In this document: positions 22,985 to 34,700 of the stretch, piece after piece | Numbering within the stretch: position 1 is the stretch's first letter | How the letters are laid out: the number at the start of each line of letters is the position of its first letter | Assembly: GCA_944472155.2 (NCBI GenBank) | Contig: OX235271.1 | Location: 125,865,329-125,929,328 of the forward strand | Reading direction: 5' to 3' | DNA from: Trichobilharzia szidati | Taxonomy: Eukaryota > Platyhelminthes > Trematoda > Strigeidida > Schistosomatidae | Length of the DNA: 64,000 nt | Notes under the pieces: model-generated | Databases searched by the model: none | Told to the model about the DNA's origin: nothing | The model's input: only the letters and a program-made list of their open reading frames with translations | Translations under genes and position numbers: made by a program

Positions 22985-24346
22985 TCAGGTGGGTCACATC
23001 ATCTTGGTATGTGAGATAGGTTGAAGATGTTCTGGGAATCTCAACTTTCCTCTACGGGGCGTCTTATTTTGTGTTCGGATAAAACATTCGGCTGCTTTCT
23101 CTGTGACAACTAACGGATATTCGGTTTCCCGGGTATTCTTGGGAAAGCTCAGTTCTAGGCACAAGAGATTGCATTCAAATTAGACTCGTTTCAGACGGAA
23201 AATACTAACAGAGTCTTCACAGCAATTTTGTCTAGGATGAGGAATTTATCCACACGTCTATTAATGGTCCATTCTATTGAGGTTCCAAATTGCGATGTAG
23301 AGAGTCACGATGAACGAATACATGAGAGGAAGTTTTCAGACACGGATGAACAAAGATATTAGTGGACTGTAGTCGGAGGGGATCAGGTTTAACTGAGCAA
23401 ATTGCGTTTGTAAGTCCGCTGAGGCACGAGGCGTGACCTACTGCTGATAGGAAGCTAGGGGGAAAAACAAACTCACCTGACAGTTGTAGTGTTGTGCCAT
23501 GTACAGCCTCGGTAGCAGTACAACCAGCATCAGTTTTTGAGGCACTTCCTTTGCCTTAAACAACCAGAATAGTGTATCAGTTTAATCAACAGTATTCTTG
23601 GCTGAAAACCCAGTCATCAACTGTCTGTATAGACGTTCTACCACACCATTTGCTTGAAGATGGCAGGCTGTTGTTCCAAAACGCATAAAACTAAGGATTT
23701 TAGTCAGGGTTGAAAACAAGCCGCTTTCAAATTTCCGCTGGCGATCAGTTGTTATGGAGGATGGTCATCCAAAACTTGTGATCCATCAATCGACAAAGAC
23801 GCATGCGACTGCCTCAGCAGACACATCCTTGAGAGGTACTGCTTCAGGCCATCGTGTGAAATGGTCGATGCAGGTTAAGATATAGGCATATCCATGAGAT
23901 TCTGGAAAGAGTACAACAAGACCTATATGAACGCGTTCGAAACGAGTATCAGGGATAAGAAAGATGCCAAGGGGGTTTCTGGTGTGTCTCACTAGTTTGC
24001 ACTTTTGACAAGCTAGACACACATGAGCCCATTCCCTTACTTCTTCAATAACACCAGGACAGCAAAACCGACTAGCAATGACCTTGGTGGTAGTTCCTGT
24101 GCCTGGTTCAGGTAAGCCATGCAACGGATTTAAGACGTTACGGATATAAGTGTTAGGCACGATCGGGTGGTGATCGCTCGTAAAAATGTCTAAAAGACTA
24201 ATATTTCTACCTATGCCGAAGAGTTTATCAGCCAACTGCAGAGGTATTTTCGATAAATCATTTAGAAGCTTGGTATCTCCTTTTTGAAGACGAGCCTGTT
24301 TCACGAGGTCTGTGCCATCTATTTGGACGAGGGAGCAAAAAACCAT
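22985..24346 (-). pseudogene. Ty3/Gypsy integrase, inactivated
   Basis: Minus-strand frame 24346-23786 holds the integrase zinc finger (ending CLACQKCK) and the core. The first catalytic Asp is gone: HIGLVVLFPESHGYAY replaces the usual H.DLVGPLP.S.G..Y. A stop follows CVFVD; then the second Asp (ITTDRQRKFES) and the Glu (NGVVERLYRQL) can still be read. The C-terminal tail near 22985-23060 reads RRPVEE..LRFPEHLQP. It belongs with the reverse transcriptase pieces just to the right. Confidence 0.88.
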
Positions 24347-24479
24347 AAGGCATCTTCCAAAGCTATGTTCGTTCCGAATATATGCTGAATATCCTATGTT
24401 GACTGTGAAACAAAGTCCAGTTTTCGTGATTCTTCAAATGAATACTTATATGAGGTTGAGTTCAGGGAGTACACAAGAG

Positions 24480-25660
24480 GTTTGTGGTCAGTGTAAATTA
24501 TGAATTCACGACCCTCCACTGGACGTTGGAAGTGGCGTACAGCATAGAAGATAGCCAAAAGTTCTCTGCCGAATGTGCTGTACTTCGTTTCTGCCAGTTG
24601 AAGGCACCTCGAGAAGTAGGCTAGTGGTTGCCACTCCCTGTTGACTAGTTGTTACAGAACTGCACTGATTGCAGTGTCTGATGCATTAACCGAGATACTT
24701 AGCGGCGCCGTTAGATCTCGAAAAATAAGTAGGATGGCATCCGTGATGGATTTTTTTGACTTTAACGAAACCACTTTCAGCAGATGCGCCATTGCATTGG
24801 GCTGTTATTCCTTCGAAGAAGTTCTGATAGTGGCTGGATCATGGAGTCACAGTTGGTAATAACTTACCAAGGCGTTAAAAGTGCGAAGATTTTTCACTGT
24901 CTGTGGCTCCGGAATGTTCAGAATCGCCTCAGCTTTACAAGCCTACTGGCGGATAACCTTGCAGTCTATCTTGTGGCAGAAAAAATCTAGGGATTCTATT
25001 CCTGACACTTGAATATTGATGATAACACCATATCGACGTAGTCTTTCGAATGCCAAATCCAAGTGTCTAAGGTGAGTTTACTTGTCTGGACTCGTAGTGA
25101 GGTAGTCGTCTAAATATGCGTACACAAAGTTTAGACCACAAAATACTTCGTCAGTGAAGCGTTGGAATTTGTGTGCTGCATTCTGGGGGCAAAATAGTAT
25201 ACGTGGAAATTCAAAACGTCCGAAATGCTTTAGGATAACCGTTTTTGGAATATCTTTTGGTGCTTTTGGGATTTGGTTATACACTTTAAAGAAGTCTATT
25301 TTCGAGAAAATGTTTGCACCAAATGATGTTGCTGTCGAGTGGTATGTGTGAGGTAATAGCAATCAGGGGTTGCATCAGAATTCACCGGATTGTAGTCACC
25401 AGTCATCGTCACCTTTTCTTCGATACCATATGGAGTGCGGAAGCCTGTAAGCCATTCGAAGGCCAGATGATACCAGGGGTGAACACATGGTCAAATTCAT
25501 TTCCAGCAAGTTGTAGTTTGTCAGGAGCTAGTCGTTGGGATTTAGATGTCACTGGTTGTCCTGGAGTTATGATGTGACGTACAACACTGCTGAGGCAAAA
25601 ATTAAACATCACGTACAAGGTCATTGGTGGAGTGAGACGCTCAAAGGTCATTTCCGCCCA
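24480..25660 (-). pseudogene. Ty3/Gypsy reverse transcriptase and RNase H, frame-broken
   Basis: The minus-strand 25651-25409 frame has QRLAPDKLQLAGNEFDH and GIIWPSN..ASALHMVSKK, the N terminus of Gypsy reverse transcriptases. 25362-25078 continues with FSKIDFFKVYNQIP, FGRFEFPRILFCPQNA, FQRFTDEV and the catalytic YLDD (VYAYLDDYL). Traces of RNase H follow at about 24480-24650 (GRELL..FYAV, HFQRPVEG, PLVY in broken frames). Together with the integrase it is one decayed element whose gag-protease part is missing here; a gag-protease remnant on the same strand at 29352-30420 may be its 5' half. Confidence 0.88.
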
Positions 25661-25679
25661 TGTTAGTCGGCCATGTTGG

Positions 25680-28600
25680 GTTGTAGTTCCGTAGCTGTTC
25701 GTTTACACATTGGTTTTTCCGTTTATCCAGCAGTTATTCACGACTTATCTTGGTGCATACTGTTCACAAATGTTGCGTTTCACTGCATTATTATTTCCGT
25801 TTCTGTCAAAATTAGTTATTTCGTTTGTTTCCAAAGTTTTTACCACCAGGTCAGTGCATTCGTTTCATTGTTATTGTTTCATACGTTGCATTCATGCATG
25901 GTTTCAGTGTTTTAGTTGTTTTTCAGTTATTAATGAATTAGTACTATGTAGAAATTTTGGAGATTATGCACGTGAACATGTTTGGGGGCAAAAACCATTG
26001 TTCCAGTTCATTATTGGTTGCCGTTATTGTTGCTGGCTCAATTGGTTACTTAATATGTAGGAATCTGGAAAAAATGCCTTTCACGTTCATGTTTACAGCA
26101 TGCAACAATCTACCAGTGAATCTGGTGAAGACAGCACGATCAGGGTTGATATTAGCAAAGTTTTCGAAGAATAAATTAAACCTAGAGAATTTAGAACCTG
26201 GTTTGAAGTTGAAAAATCTTTGAAGCTTTTCGACAAGGTGTCTGTTGTCAGCTAAAAAATCAAATATATTGCGAGAGAATCAAAATCAAGCAAGGATGAG
26301 CCACATGTGAAGTATTAATATTTGGTGTTTGTGTGTACTTTTGGAAGCAAAATTAGGAAGCAATAGGAAATCCCTAAATGTTTGTTAATGCCTACTGTAC
26401 TAGATCCAAACGCACGAACTAGGACTGCCTGTTGTAAACGTGGTGTTTAAAACCATTTTATTTGTTTCAAAACGATTTGAAAAGCGGATAACATACGATG
26501 ATCTGGTGAGTATTCGGTAAGAATTCAACTAGCAAGAATTACGTTTCGGATTTTGGTCTACAATCGGTGGTTTTTTCGAAGTTACAACAAGCTGAGAAGC
26601 TGATTATTATTCGAGGTGAAAAAATTGGCTGGTTACATATTGCTTGTTTCAGTTCAAATAATGCTTGTGATTTCTCCATGGCTATAAACACGGTCGCTCA
26701 TGATTTGTAAGAAAACTTTAAATAAATTTTCTTTGAACCAATGGTCTTCTTTTTCTTGGCGAAGCATCTATTGAGACGATTAGGTAGCAAAGTAGAATGT
26801 TCTGTGATTAAGAATCGTAGTCGTTGTGTTTCGGATTTATATCGCGCATCTAATTGCTATTATCCTATAAATAAAGCTTTTTCCAGATGGTGCATTATGA
26901 TATCTAGAAACCTCTAAACGCTTTCTTGAAGAGACTAGGATATGTTTATTTTTTCGAGTAGGAGACGATCTTTTTACCCAGAAAGCTCTCCGGATGTCCG
27001 CTTTAACTTTGTAATTCAAAGATAACGTTGAGTTGCTTACTTAGGTAGTAGCAAGAGGAGATTACCTTCAGGGGGAACTACTTTAAGTTAGCTTTAGATA
27101 ATGCGTCACAGAAGTAAGCAGTGTATGTTTATAGTGTCTAAATATATTAAACATTGTAAAGCTGGTCAAATCGTAGTTCTCACATATGAATTAGTTCTAA
27201 ATAATTAGATGCATAAAGGCGTGAGTTATTTAACGTTCATTAAGTAGATATGCAAACACCGCACTTTTTGATCATCGAAATGATGGGTATTTGATAACAC
27301 CACATGATTCAACGGCATATTAGAAATAGATGAAAATTGTTTCTTTGCTCACTGTTAAGTGAACAGTCTATTTGGTGATGTCACTGCATATTAACAAATT
27401 AGTGAAGTAGCTATCAAACCTAAGTTATTACATTTACTTGTACTTCATACTTGGCGTTTAACAGTATGCAGACTTGCAACTGGCTAGATAAGGCAATTTT
27501 AGCGTATCGAACAGTACAGAATTATTACTCAGCTTGCTAAATCCTACTTAGTTTTAACAATGTGCTACTGTACGGAAACAGACACGAAATCTTACGAAGG
27601 GCTAAGGTGTCAGTCTCATAATACTATAGTAAATCTCCATCCCACTAACTAAGCTTAACATGCATTGATCCGAATTCACTAATTACAAGAGCACATAGTA
27701 TAGCGACGTACTGAAAAAGTCTAGAGGAAGTAGAATTGAAGAGTATATTAAACACTTCATTAATTTACAAAAGAAAATTCCGATGAAGAGTATCAACGTT
27801 AGTTTGACCGAATGATATTTCCGCTGATTTCATATTCGACAACCTCCGTTTACCTGAAAAAAATAAAGCACATGTAAGAACTAGCACAACATGAAGTTAT
27901 GAAATATAATTCTACATATTAGCACACACTATGAATACACTGATTCTGTTAATACTAAGTAATATCTCATGCAAATAAATGTTATTGTAGTTTACAGCTG
28001 GTTTTTATATTGACACCATAATCGTCAATAGACCTCATATGTTTACCAGTATTAAAGGATTATATGCAAATATCAAGACAATCTTTGGAACTTCCATACT
28101 GTTGAGGCGCCATACTCTCATCAGCCTTACTTGCAGATCAACTTCACACTAAATACGTTTACATTAAATGAAGTATTGCAAATGTGTAACTTAGAAATTG
28201 ATCCATAATCTCAGTAATGTCTAATGAGCATAGTTTTATGAATCCTACAGAAATTATATTCTCACATTAAGGAATCTGTAGCCATCAAATATAAGCTGAA
28301 CATGCTTCAACTCTACACAGCTATGCACAGTGTTAGCAGCATAGAGAAACACTTGAAATATTGTAAGATACGCAGACCTGTTATGTTGATGAGGATAACA
28401 ATGGCATATAATGCAACCTAAACTTTCAATCGTGAGACTGCATCTCAGGAAAAATTCATCACCACTATTTGTAATCAAAAACATTGCAGCATTAAGTTTA
28501 CAGTGCTAGTGGGAATGGCATAACAGACAGTAGATTGACAGTAATAGAGCTGACTAGATTCAGTTCTCATAATTGACACAATCCATGTGTATAATTATAC

Positions 28601-29340
28601 TATACACTTAATTAATGCACTAAGTGACACAGTAAGGAAATTTAAACGAGTGATTGCCTTCTCCACTGCACTGCACTTGCAATAATCATGACAACCACCT
28701 ACGTTTGCTAGCCAAGTAGTCAGCTTAGCAGTGGCACAATATTAATAAAGTTGAGATATTTTCTATGCATTGACTCTACATAACTAATATTACGCTACAC
28801 CAAACAGTGCAAATATACATGAAATACACTTAGAAATAACCTCTTAACTTACAATAATTCCTATCCAAACACACATAAGGTGAGACACATCTACATGATT
28901 ACTTCTATTCCCACAGAATGTTCTGTTAGCATTTACAGGTGATTTCCAAGTACTGATAGAATTCTTTTGTCAAAAAGGACTGTCCTTTACACGGAAATAG
29001 GCTGAATTAATATCCTGAGACGTGAAGTCTCCATTGAATGATACAATGCCGAAAGGTGCAGCATCTAAATAAAGTAGACTATTTGTGTAGATGACATTTC
29101 CCTTCAACTATCCTATCTTTCTCATTATAGCGATATTTTGCTACAGTTCGCCCGAAACACTGACCGATGCAACCAATATGCTAGAGGGAGTCGCAGTCAG
29201 ATTACATAACGTGGACACCAAAATAACTGGCCAGAAAATGGTAATTCCCATCAATCCAGATAAGATTTAGCAAACTTTTATTAAAAATTATTGACAAAAA
29301 GATTTTCCAAGTGAAATTTTAACAGCTGTTCTAGAATGTG
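25680..29340. other. 3.7 kb without recognised genes
   Basis: This lies between two Gypsy remnants on the same strand. The plus-strand frame around 26090-26230 contains REFRTWFEV, which faintly recalls Gypsy gag but cannot be supported. The rest is AT-rich with only short frames. It may be an insertion that split one Gypsy element. Confidence 0.45.
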
Positions 29341-29351
29341 ATATTTAACGT

Positions 29352-30420
29352 CTACCCACTGCTGATTATGCATGGAAGATCGTTAGACAAGCTATTTAGT
29401 TCTTGCGGCATATTAGCAAACGGCTGAAAAGTTGTGACAACGTTGGCAATGCCTTTAATAGACCGTCCAGTGGTACCATTCATCAGTCTTTTTCGGCAGA
29501 CATCTACGAGTAGATCATGATAGTCGAGTAGGTCGGTGCCAATGATGGGCGCTGTCATGCCAGCAAATAGAAAAATCCACTGAATAGGTTTGCGCAAACC
29601 TAAGTATAGATAGACGTATTTCCTCCGTAAGGTCTCAATAGATTCTTAATTCGCAGCCTGTATGTTGAGGGTAGGTTCTTTCTGTTGATTTGCCCCTGTA
29701 GCAGAAAGAAGGCAGACTTCGGCTCCTGCGTCAGTCAAGTACCGGGTCTGGTTGACTACATCATGGATGTATAGTAGGCGACTACTGCCGCCGGTGCGTT
29801 TTCCCATAGTCTTGCGAAAATTGCAAGGTTTTCCGCAACATTTTGCATCATGGCCATAGTCATTATTGTGCCAGCACCAACCAGGGTTTGTAAGTGTAAA
29901 TGGTTTGGACTTAGACCTACCACATGAGTTTCGCTGTTAAGCGGAATTCGATCGATGGCATTAGGAAATAGCTTAAGTGGTTACCTAACGAAGTTGCACA
30001 ACTCTATCACTGCAGTATCCTCATTCGAAGACTGTTTAACAATCGAGCACATTTCCATGACTGTTGTGTTATTTCTAGAATTTCATCGGCAAAAGTAACG
30101 AAGTCGTCTATGATTACACCTTGAATTGCTACAAGCACATCCTGTACTGACTGTGGTGGTTTGGATAAGAACAGCTCTCTGGAGAATCCTCAATCGAACT
30201 GAAGTTGGCCAATAACTTCCCGCATTCTCGTTAGCATGTTCACAGCCGACCGATCACCCAACTCGACGCTACAAAATAGTTAGTCAAGACGCTGGTACTC
30301 CGTGAGGTTGTTTCCCTATAAGAGGGTTGCTTTAAGCACCTCATACGGATTGCTCATCTATGGGCTTGATGTATGCACAGCCGCGTATTTGCTTTATTCC
30401 CGCGGTAGGGCGTGGACAAC
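29352..30420 (-). pseudogene. Ty3/Gypsy gag and aspartic protease, CsRn1-like, broken
   Basis: Minus-strand reading gives gag (SNPYEVLKATLL, LGDRSAVNMLTRMREV, SKPPQSVQDVL) with stops, then a cysteine-histidine box CWHNNDYGHDAKCCGKPC. This resembles the CHCC gag motif of the CsRn1 clade, in which Boudicca of schistosomes is placed. The protease follows, with active site LTDAGAEV (D-[ST/A]-G) and the C-terminal IIGTDLLDYHDLLVDV. Gag makes the particle and protease cuts the polyprotein. Stops in gag and the loss of everything after protease make it inactive. A solo LTR of another family is inserted just upstream, and a diverged LTR lies at 31035-31393. Confidence 0.85.
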
Positions 30421-30455
30421 TGCAAGGAACTGTGAACGTTGGTCAGTGGTCCCAT

Positions 30456-30796
30456 TGTGGTGAGAGATGTCTACTAGCCAAGTGGTGGACAGTAATTGAG
30501 GTCAATGTTTATGTATCAAATATTAGTCATGTTGTGGTGAGAGATGGTTGCTGGCCAAATTGGTTGACAGTAATTGAGGTCAAAGGTCAAGGTGGACAGG
30601 CGGTTACAGTTAACATATAGATGAACTGACATGGCCACAAGAGATGCAAGGTTAACCTTGTGTGAGAAACAACCAATCAACAGACTGTATTTTCTACTAA
30701 CATTGACCTACAATAATGTACATAAAAATCTATAAATACGTGTTGATTTTTTGTAATAAACGATCTGTTGCCTGGCCCTTGTCTTCTGTTGTTACA
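30456..30796 (+). mobile_element. Solo LTR, family 1, with CCAT target duplication
   Basis: TGTGGTGAGAG..GTTACA, 341 bp, flanked by CCAT on both sides (30452-30455, 30797-30800). It holds a TATA-like TCTATAAATACG, an AATAAA and the family-specific TGTTGCCTGGCCCTTG end. The first about 80 bp are tandemly repeated (TTGTGGTGAGAGATG recurs at about 30533). Related solo LTRs lie in both arms of the inverted duplication. Confidence 0.85.
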
Positions 30797-31034
30797 CCAT
30801 GTTCACTGAAATCAGACTCGGCTGTCTGAAGCAATGATCCACATTATTTGGCGAAAATGGCACGAGCTGAACAGCTTGTTTAGTTAGTCGGGTACGGACG
30901 ACCTAAGCTGTATGGTCACTCATGGAGAAATATACACTTCGAAAATAGTACAAGAACTAATACAAAGCGGGACAAACTCACTTCATTTGTCTGCCTGTGT
31001 ACCAGAGATGAACTTCGTAATAGAGCGCGCCAGT

Positions 31035-31393
31035 TTAGAGGCTAAATATATTGATATTCATGGATGGTACGAAGTATACAAACGCAAGATCTTGTACCCA
31101 CAACTTCTATAATATTCGTTCCGCTTTGACCAAAGGAAAAGGAAAACACCAGAATTGATCGTCCAAATTACGAAGTATATTTCGGGACCGTATCGGAGTG
31201 CGAGATGTTCATCTGATTAGCCAGGGTTCGTTCACGAAACGAACGTAACACGACGGCATGCCAAATGGCGTGGACGCTTAACCATAAGTATTCAGCTAAA
31301 CAAGGTGACTTAAACGGTGGGGGTCAGCGTCCAATGTTTAGTGATGAATACTGTGACTAACAATTCTGAAGAATTACCTGCAACTACACTGTC
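31035..31393 (-). mobile_element. Diverged LTR, family 2
   Basis: The minus strand begins TGTAGTTGCAGGTAATTC and aligns along about 340 bp with the solo LTRs at 43439-43810 and 45849-46217 (shared CGCAAGATCTTG.., CACGACGG, GACTTAAAC). It has the orientation and position expected for the 5' LTR of the gag-protease remnant to its left, but no primer binding site is clear. Confidence 0.65.
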
Positions 31394-31767
31394 TATTCAA
31401 CCACATCGGACGCCTAATGAGTAAAAGCACCAACTTCACTCATCGTGGCAACGCAGACTCAGCACAGCACATACTACGAACCACATATAATCAATCCCTT
31501 TGGGGTCAGTCACACCTAAGGCAGTCGAGTAGCGGGACGAACTATGCAGAAGTTTACTGAAAACCAGGAACCTTTTATTCACAGCCAAGAAGCAAGCAGA
31601 AAGAAATCAAATTGGTTTACTGTAGCTGATATAATAAAGACTGGATTTTGGATCCAAGGCCACCTCAAGGCTATAGATTGTGCAGTTTCAAACTTTTATT
31701 TCCTGGGATTTCTGAGCCAACCTACGGTTCCAGAAAGCGAAATTAGGAGGGTTACCTTATCACTGCA
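31394..31767 (+). promoter_or_regulatory. 5' flank of carbonyl reductase copy A
   Basis: About 370 bp between an old LTR and the start codon. Homology with the other copy begins only at about 31735 (TTACCTTATCACTGCAATG here, TTATCCTATCACTGCAATG there), so the two genes have different upstream DNA and probably different promoters. No TATA box is convincing. Confidence 0.45.
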
Positions 31768-34700
31768 ATGAAATTGGCTTTTGTATGCTCACTTTAACTT
31801 CCTTGATGCAACGTATTTCTATAACAGGTAACAGGATCTAACAAGGGTATTGGATATAGCATTGTTGAACAACTTGCAAAATTTTACAAAGATACAGGAG
31901 ATTGGGATATTTATTTGACAGGTATGTAAATATTTCACTGTCAAATTTGGTAGCGAGAAACGTCGAACTTGGTCTGGAGGCTGTGAAAAAGCTTAGTAGC
32001 AAGGGCCTAGATGTCAAATTTCACCAATTAGATATAACAGAACCAGAGAGTCGTAAAAGTTTCCTTGAATTCGTACGGAAAAATTATCCTAGTGGTATAA
32101 ACATTGCGGTGAATAATGCGGCTATCGCGTACAAGGTAGTTTCAGAAAAGGATTTACCTACATCTTTAGGAAAACTCACCGGTTCCATTCGGTGAACAGG
32201 CACGGGTTACAATAAATACTAACTTCACATGCACTGTTGACTTTATTGAAGAGACTATCCCTTTATTGGCTGAAAATGCCAGGTATTGTGCATAAGTAAG
32301 ATTTATTCTCACTCTCTAGAGTTGTCAACGTATCTAGTTCTGTTTCATTGTCCAGTCTTAAGAAACTAAGCGATGAATTGTATCACAAATTTGTTGGTCC
32401 GATGAATATTTCAGAGCTGAGAGGACTTATGGCCGAGTTCGTAAAGTAAGTTTCGCGACTTGAATCACCATTTAAGGTAAACATTCATATATAAGGGATG
32501 TTAATAGATTAAAATTTGCATTTGGGTCAAAAAATCAACAAGCAGAATTCGCGGTATGAAATTGCAAAATGAGATGATCAGAAGAATGGAGAGTGTGTAT
32601 AAGCGTCTGCGAAAGGCTTGCGTACTTTAACAGGTATTTGGACTGAGTCTTTTCATTCTTTATCTGCAAAGACTGACTTGGCTTTCTCACCTATAAAGCG
32701 AAAATTCGCGGTAAAAGTTCAGAAAACCTACATAATCAAATGAGGCATAGAAGAATTATTGGCGCTAGATAACTAGCCTATGAAATATATCAGGAAGTTC
32801 AGAAAACTCAACTAGATTATCGGAATTTAGCTATGTGTAAAGTGACTAGCTCAAAAATAACCCTACATGGAAGAAAACCTGGCTACTGTGATGCTTGCTG
32901 TATGATACTGTAGGGGCAGAGCTCCAACTGTGTAGATAATATAGATGGTTGAAGGGAGAGGTTGGTCACTGAGTCCTTGTTGATCTCACCTACAGCTAAC
33001 ACATCCAGTAGAACAATGCAAGACTTACATCAGAGACGTGGGGAATGTTACAATAGAAAGGATAAGAAATAATGGGCCTGCATCTGACTCATCTGATTAC
33101 ATTGCTTCTTATGGTGAGATGTGCGCACTGCTCAGCAGCTCACTTTGTCCATTATGATTGTGAGACCTGGCCGTTGAAATCTGAAGACATGAAAAAGTTA
33201 ATTATCTTTGACCACAGGTGTCTTCGATCAATCTCGGACTAATTGGTATGATGAAGTGTGCAATAAACAAGGGTAGATATTGGAAGAAAGTTAGTTGATT
33301 AAGATTGTTGGGACATATGTTACGCTCTTTGCACTACATTAATGTAGTTCAAAGTTGATTACTGTATAGGAACTCTCTCATCAGAACTTTCTGCATATTA
33401 TCTAAACGGAACACTGGTCTAGAGAAAACACCTATCGTGCCTCACTTATTTTAGTGTTAGTTCATCAACAGTATTAGTTCTCAATGTGAATTAGATCAAT
33501 TTGTCTTTATCCCGACCGAAGTCGTATGAAGTTCTGATATCCTACTGGAGTTATTAATAATTAATTAAAAATGCCCATTAAAATTTTCAGAAGAATGGGT
33601 ACTGAACAAAGAGTACTCTTTTCGATAACTTCATCATTAGGCTCTACAGTTATATATACATTATAGTGAATGAATTAGCGTTATGAACAACATTAATGTT
33701 TAAATAACATCAAATCAGTAATATTGATAGATTACAGCTCAATAGCATCAACATAAATAAGCTGGATGTCAGAAAAATTAGAAGAGATAATATTACAAAT
33801 TCTACTTAAGGTCAGGGCATTAGAAGTGGCTGGACTTGCTTCTTTTGAACACAAAGCACTAGTTGTTTGAGGGGAATTGCAATAGCCTCTGCTGTTTGGA
33901 GCATACAGTGTTTCGATGATTTTAATAATTTCACGTAAGAGTAGTCTTCGTGCATGATTTAAACGGCGAAGTTTATAAAGAAGATATTCTTAGTAGTTGT
34001 AACCTGTGACTAGGTATTTTGCGTTCACCTAAAGTTAATATTCCCATTCTTCTCGTGACACATCACCTGATATCCGAATTGTACTGAGCTTGTATTTCTT
34101 AATGAGTGATAAATAAATAATAACGTCTTCCCTTATGCTGTGTGAAGTATTGTCTTTCTCTGACCATTCACCAAGATAATTGAAATTTGCTTCCACAAGA
34201 TAAGTCTTGAGTTTTGTGTTGTAGTAAAGTCATAACAAACACGTTATTTAGTCATTGTACGACTCTGTCTGGTACTCATTCGGTCTCATAAATCTCAACG
34301 TGTCCCACGTATTAATTTGATTTTCAACTTTTTCACATCACTTGTTCATGTTGTGATACGTGCGCATTTTAAGTCTTCTCCCCCTTGTGATCCTGTTCTT
34401 TTTTCACTGGTCAATAGGTGTGCTGAGGATGGAACTCACTCTGCAAAAGGTTGGCCTTCGACTGCTTATGGAGTATCCAAACTAGGCCTAACGAAAGCTT
34501 CCTTCATTTTCGGAGAGATGTTGAAAGATGATTCCAGAAAAATTGTGATGAATTCAGTTAGTTAACCTCTTAATACTTTGTCGTTTTCGCATTTACTTTA
34601 AATTAATTTCATGTTTATGAAACTGGTGCTTTGTATTGAAACAAGACATAATCGGTAGTTAGTAGCTGTAGTACGCTGCAGTGAATAACTTTTCTCCTTT

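Noticed and set aside
25710..26060. 116-codon plus-strand frame, possible membrane protein
   Set aside because: Phe/Cys/His-rich low-complexity reading with no conserved features; no second copy or splice structure.
31902..32195. Single-frame 97-aa reading of the SDR exon
   Set aside because: It reads through two micro-introns; splicing restores the conserved LTARN and KENSPVPFG joins.
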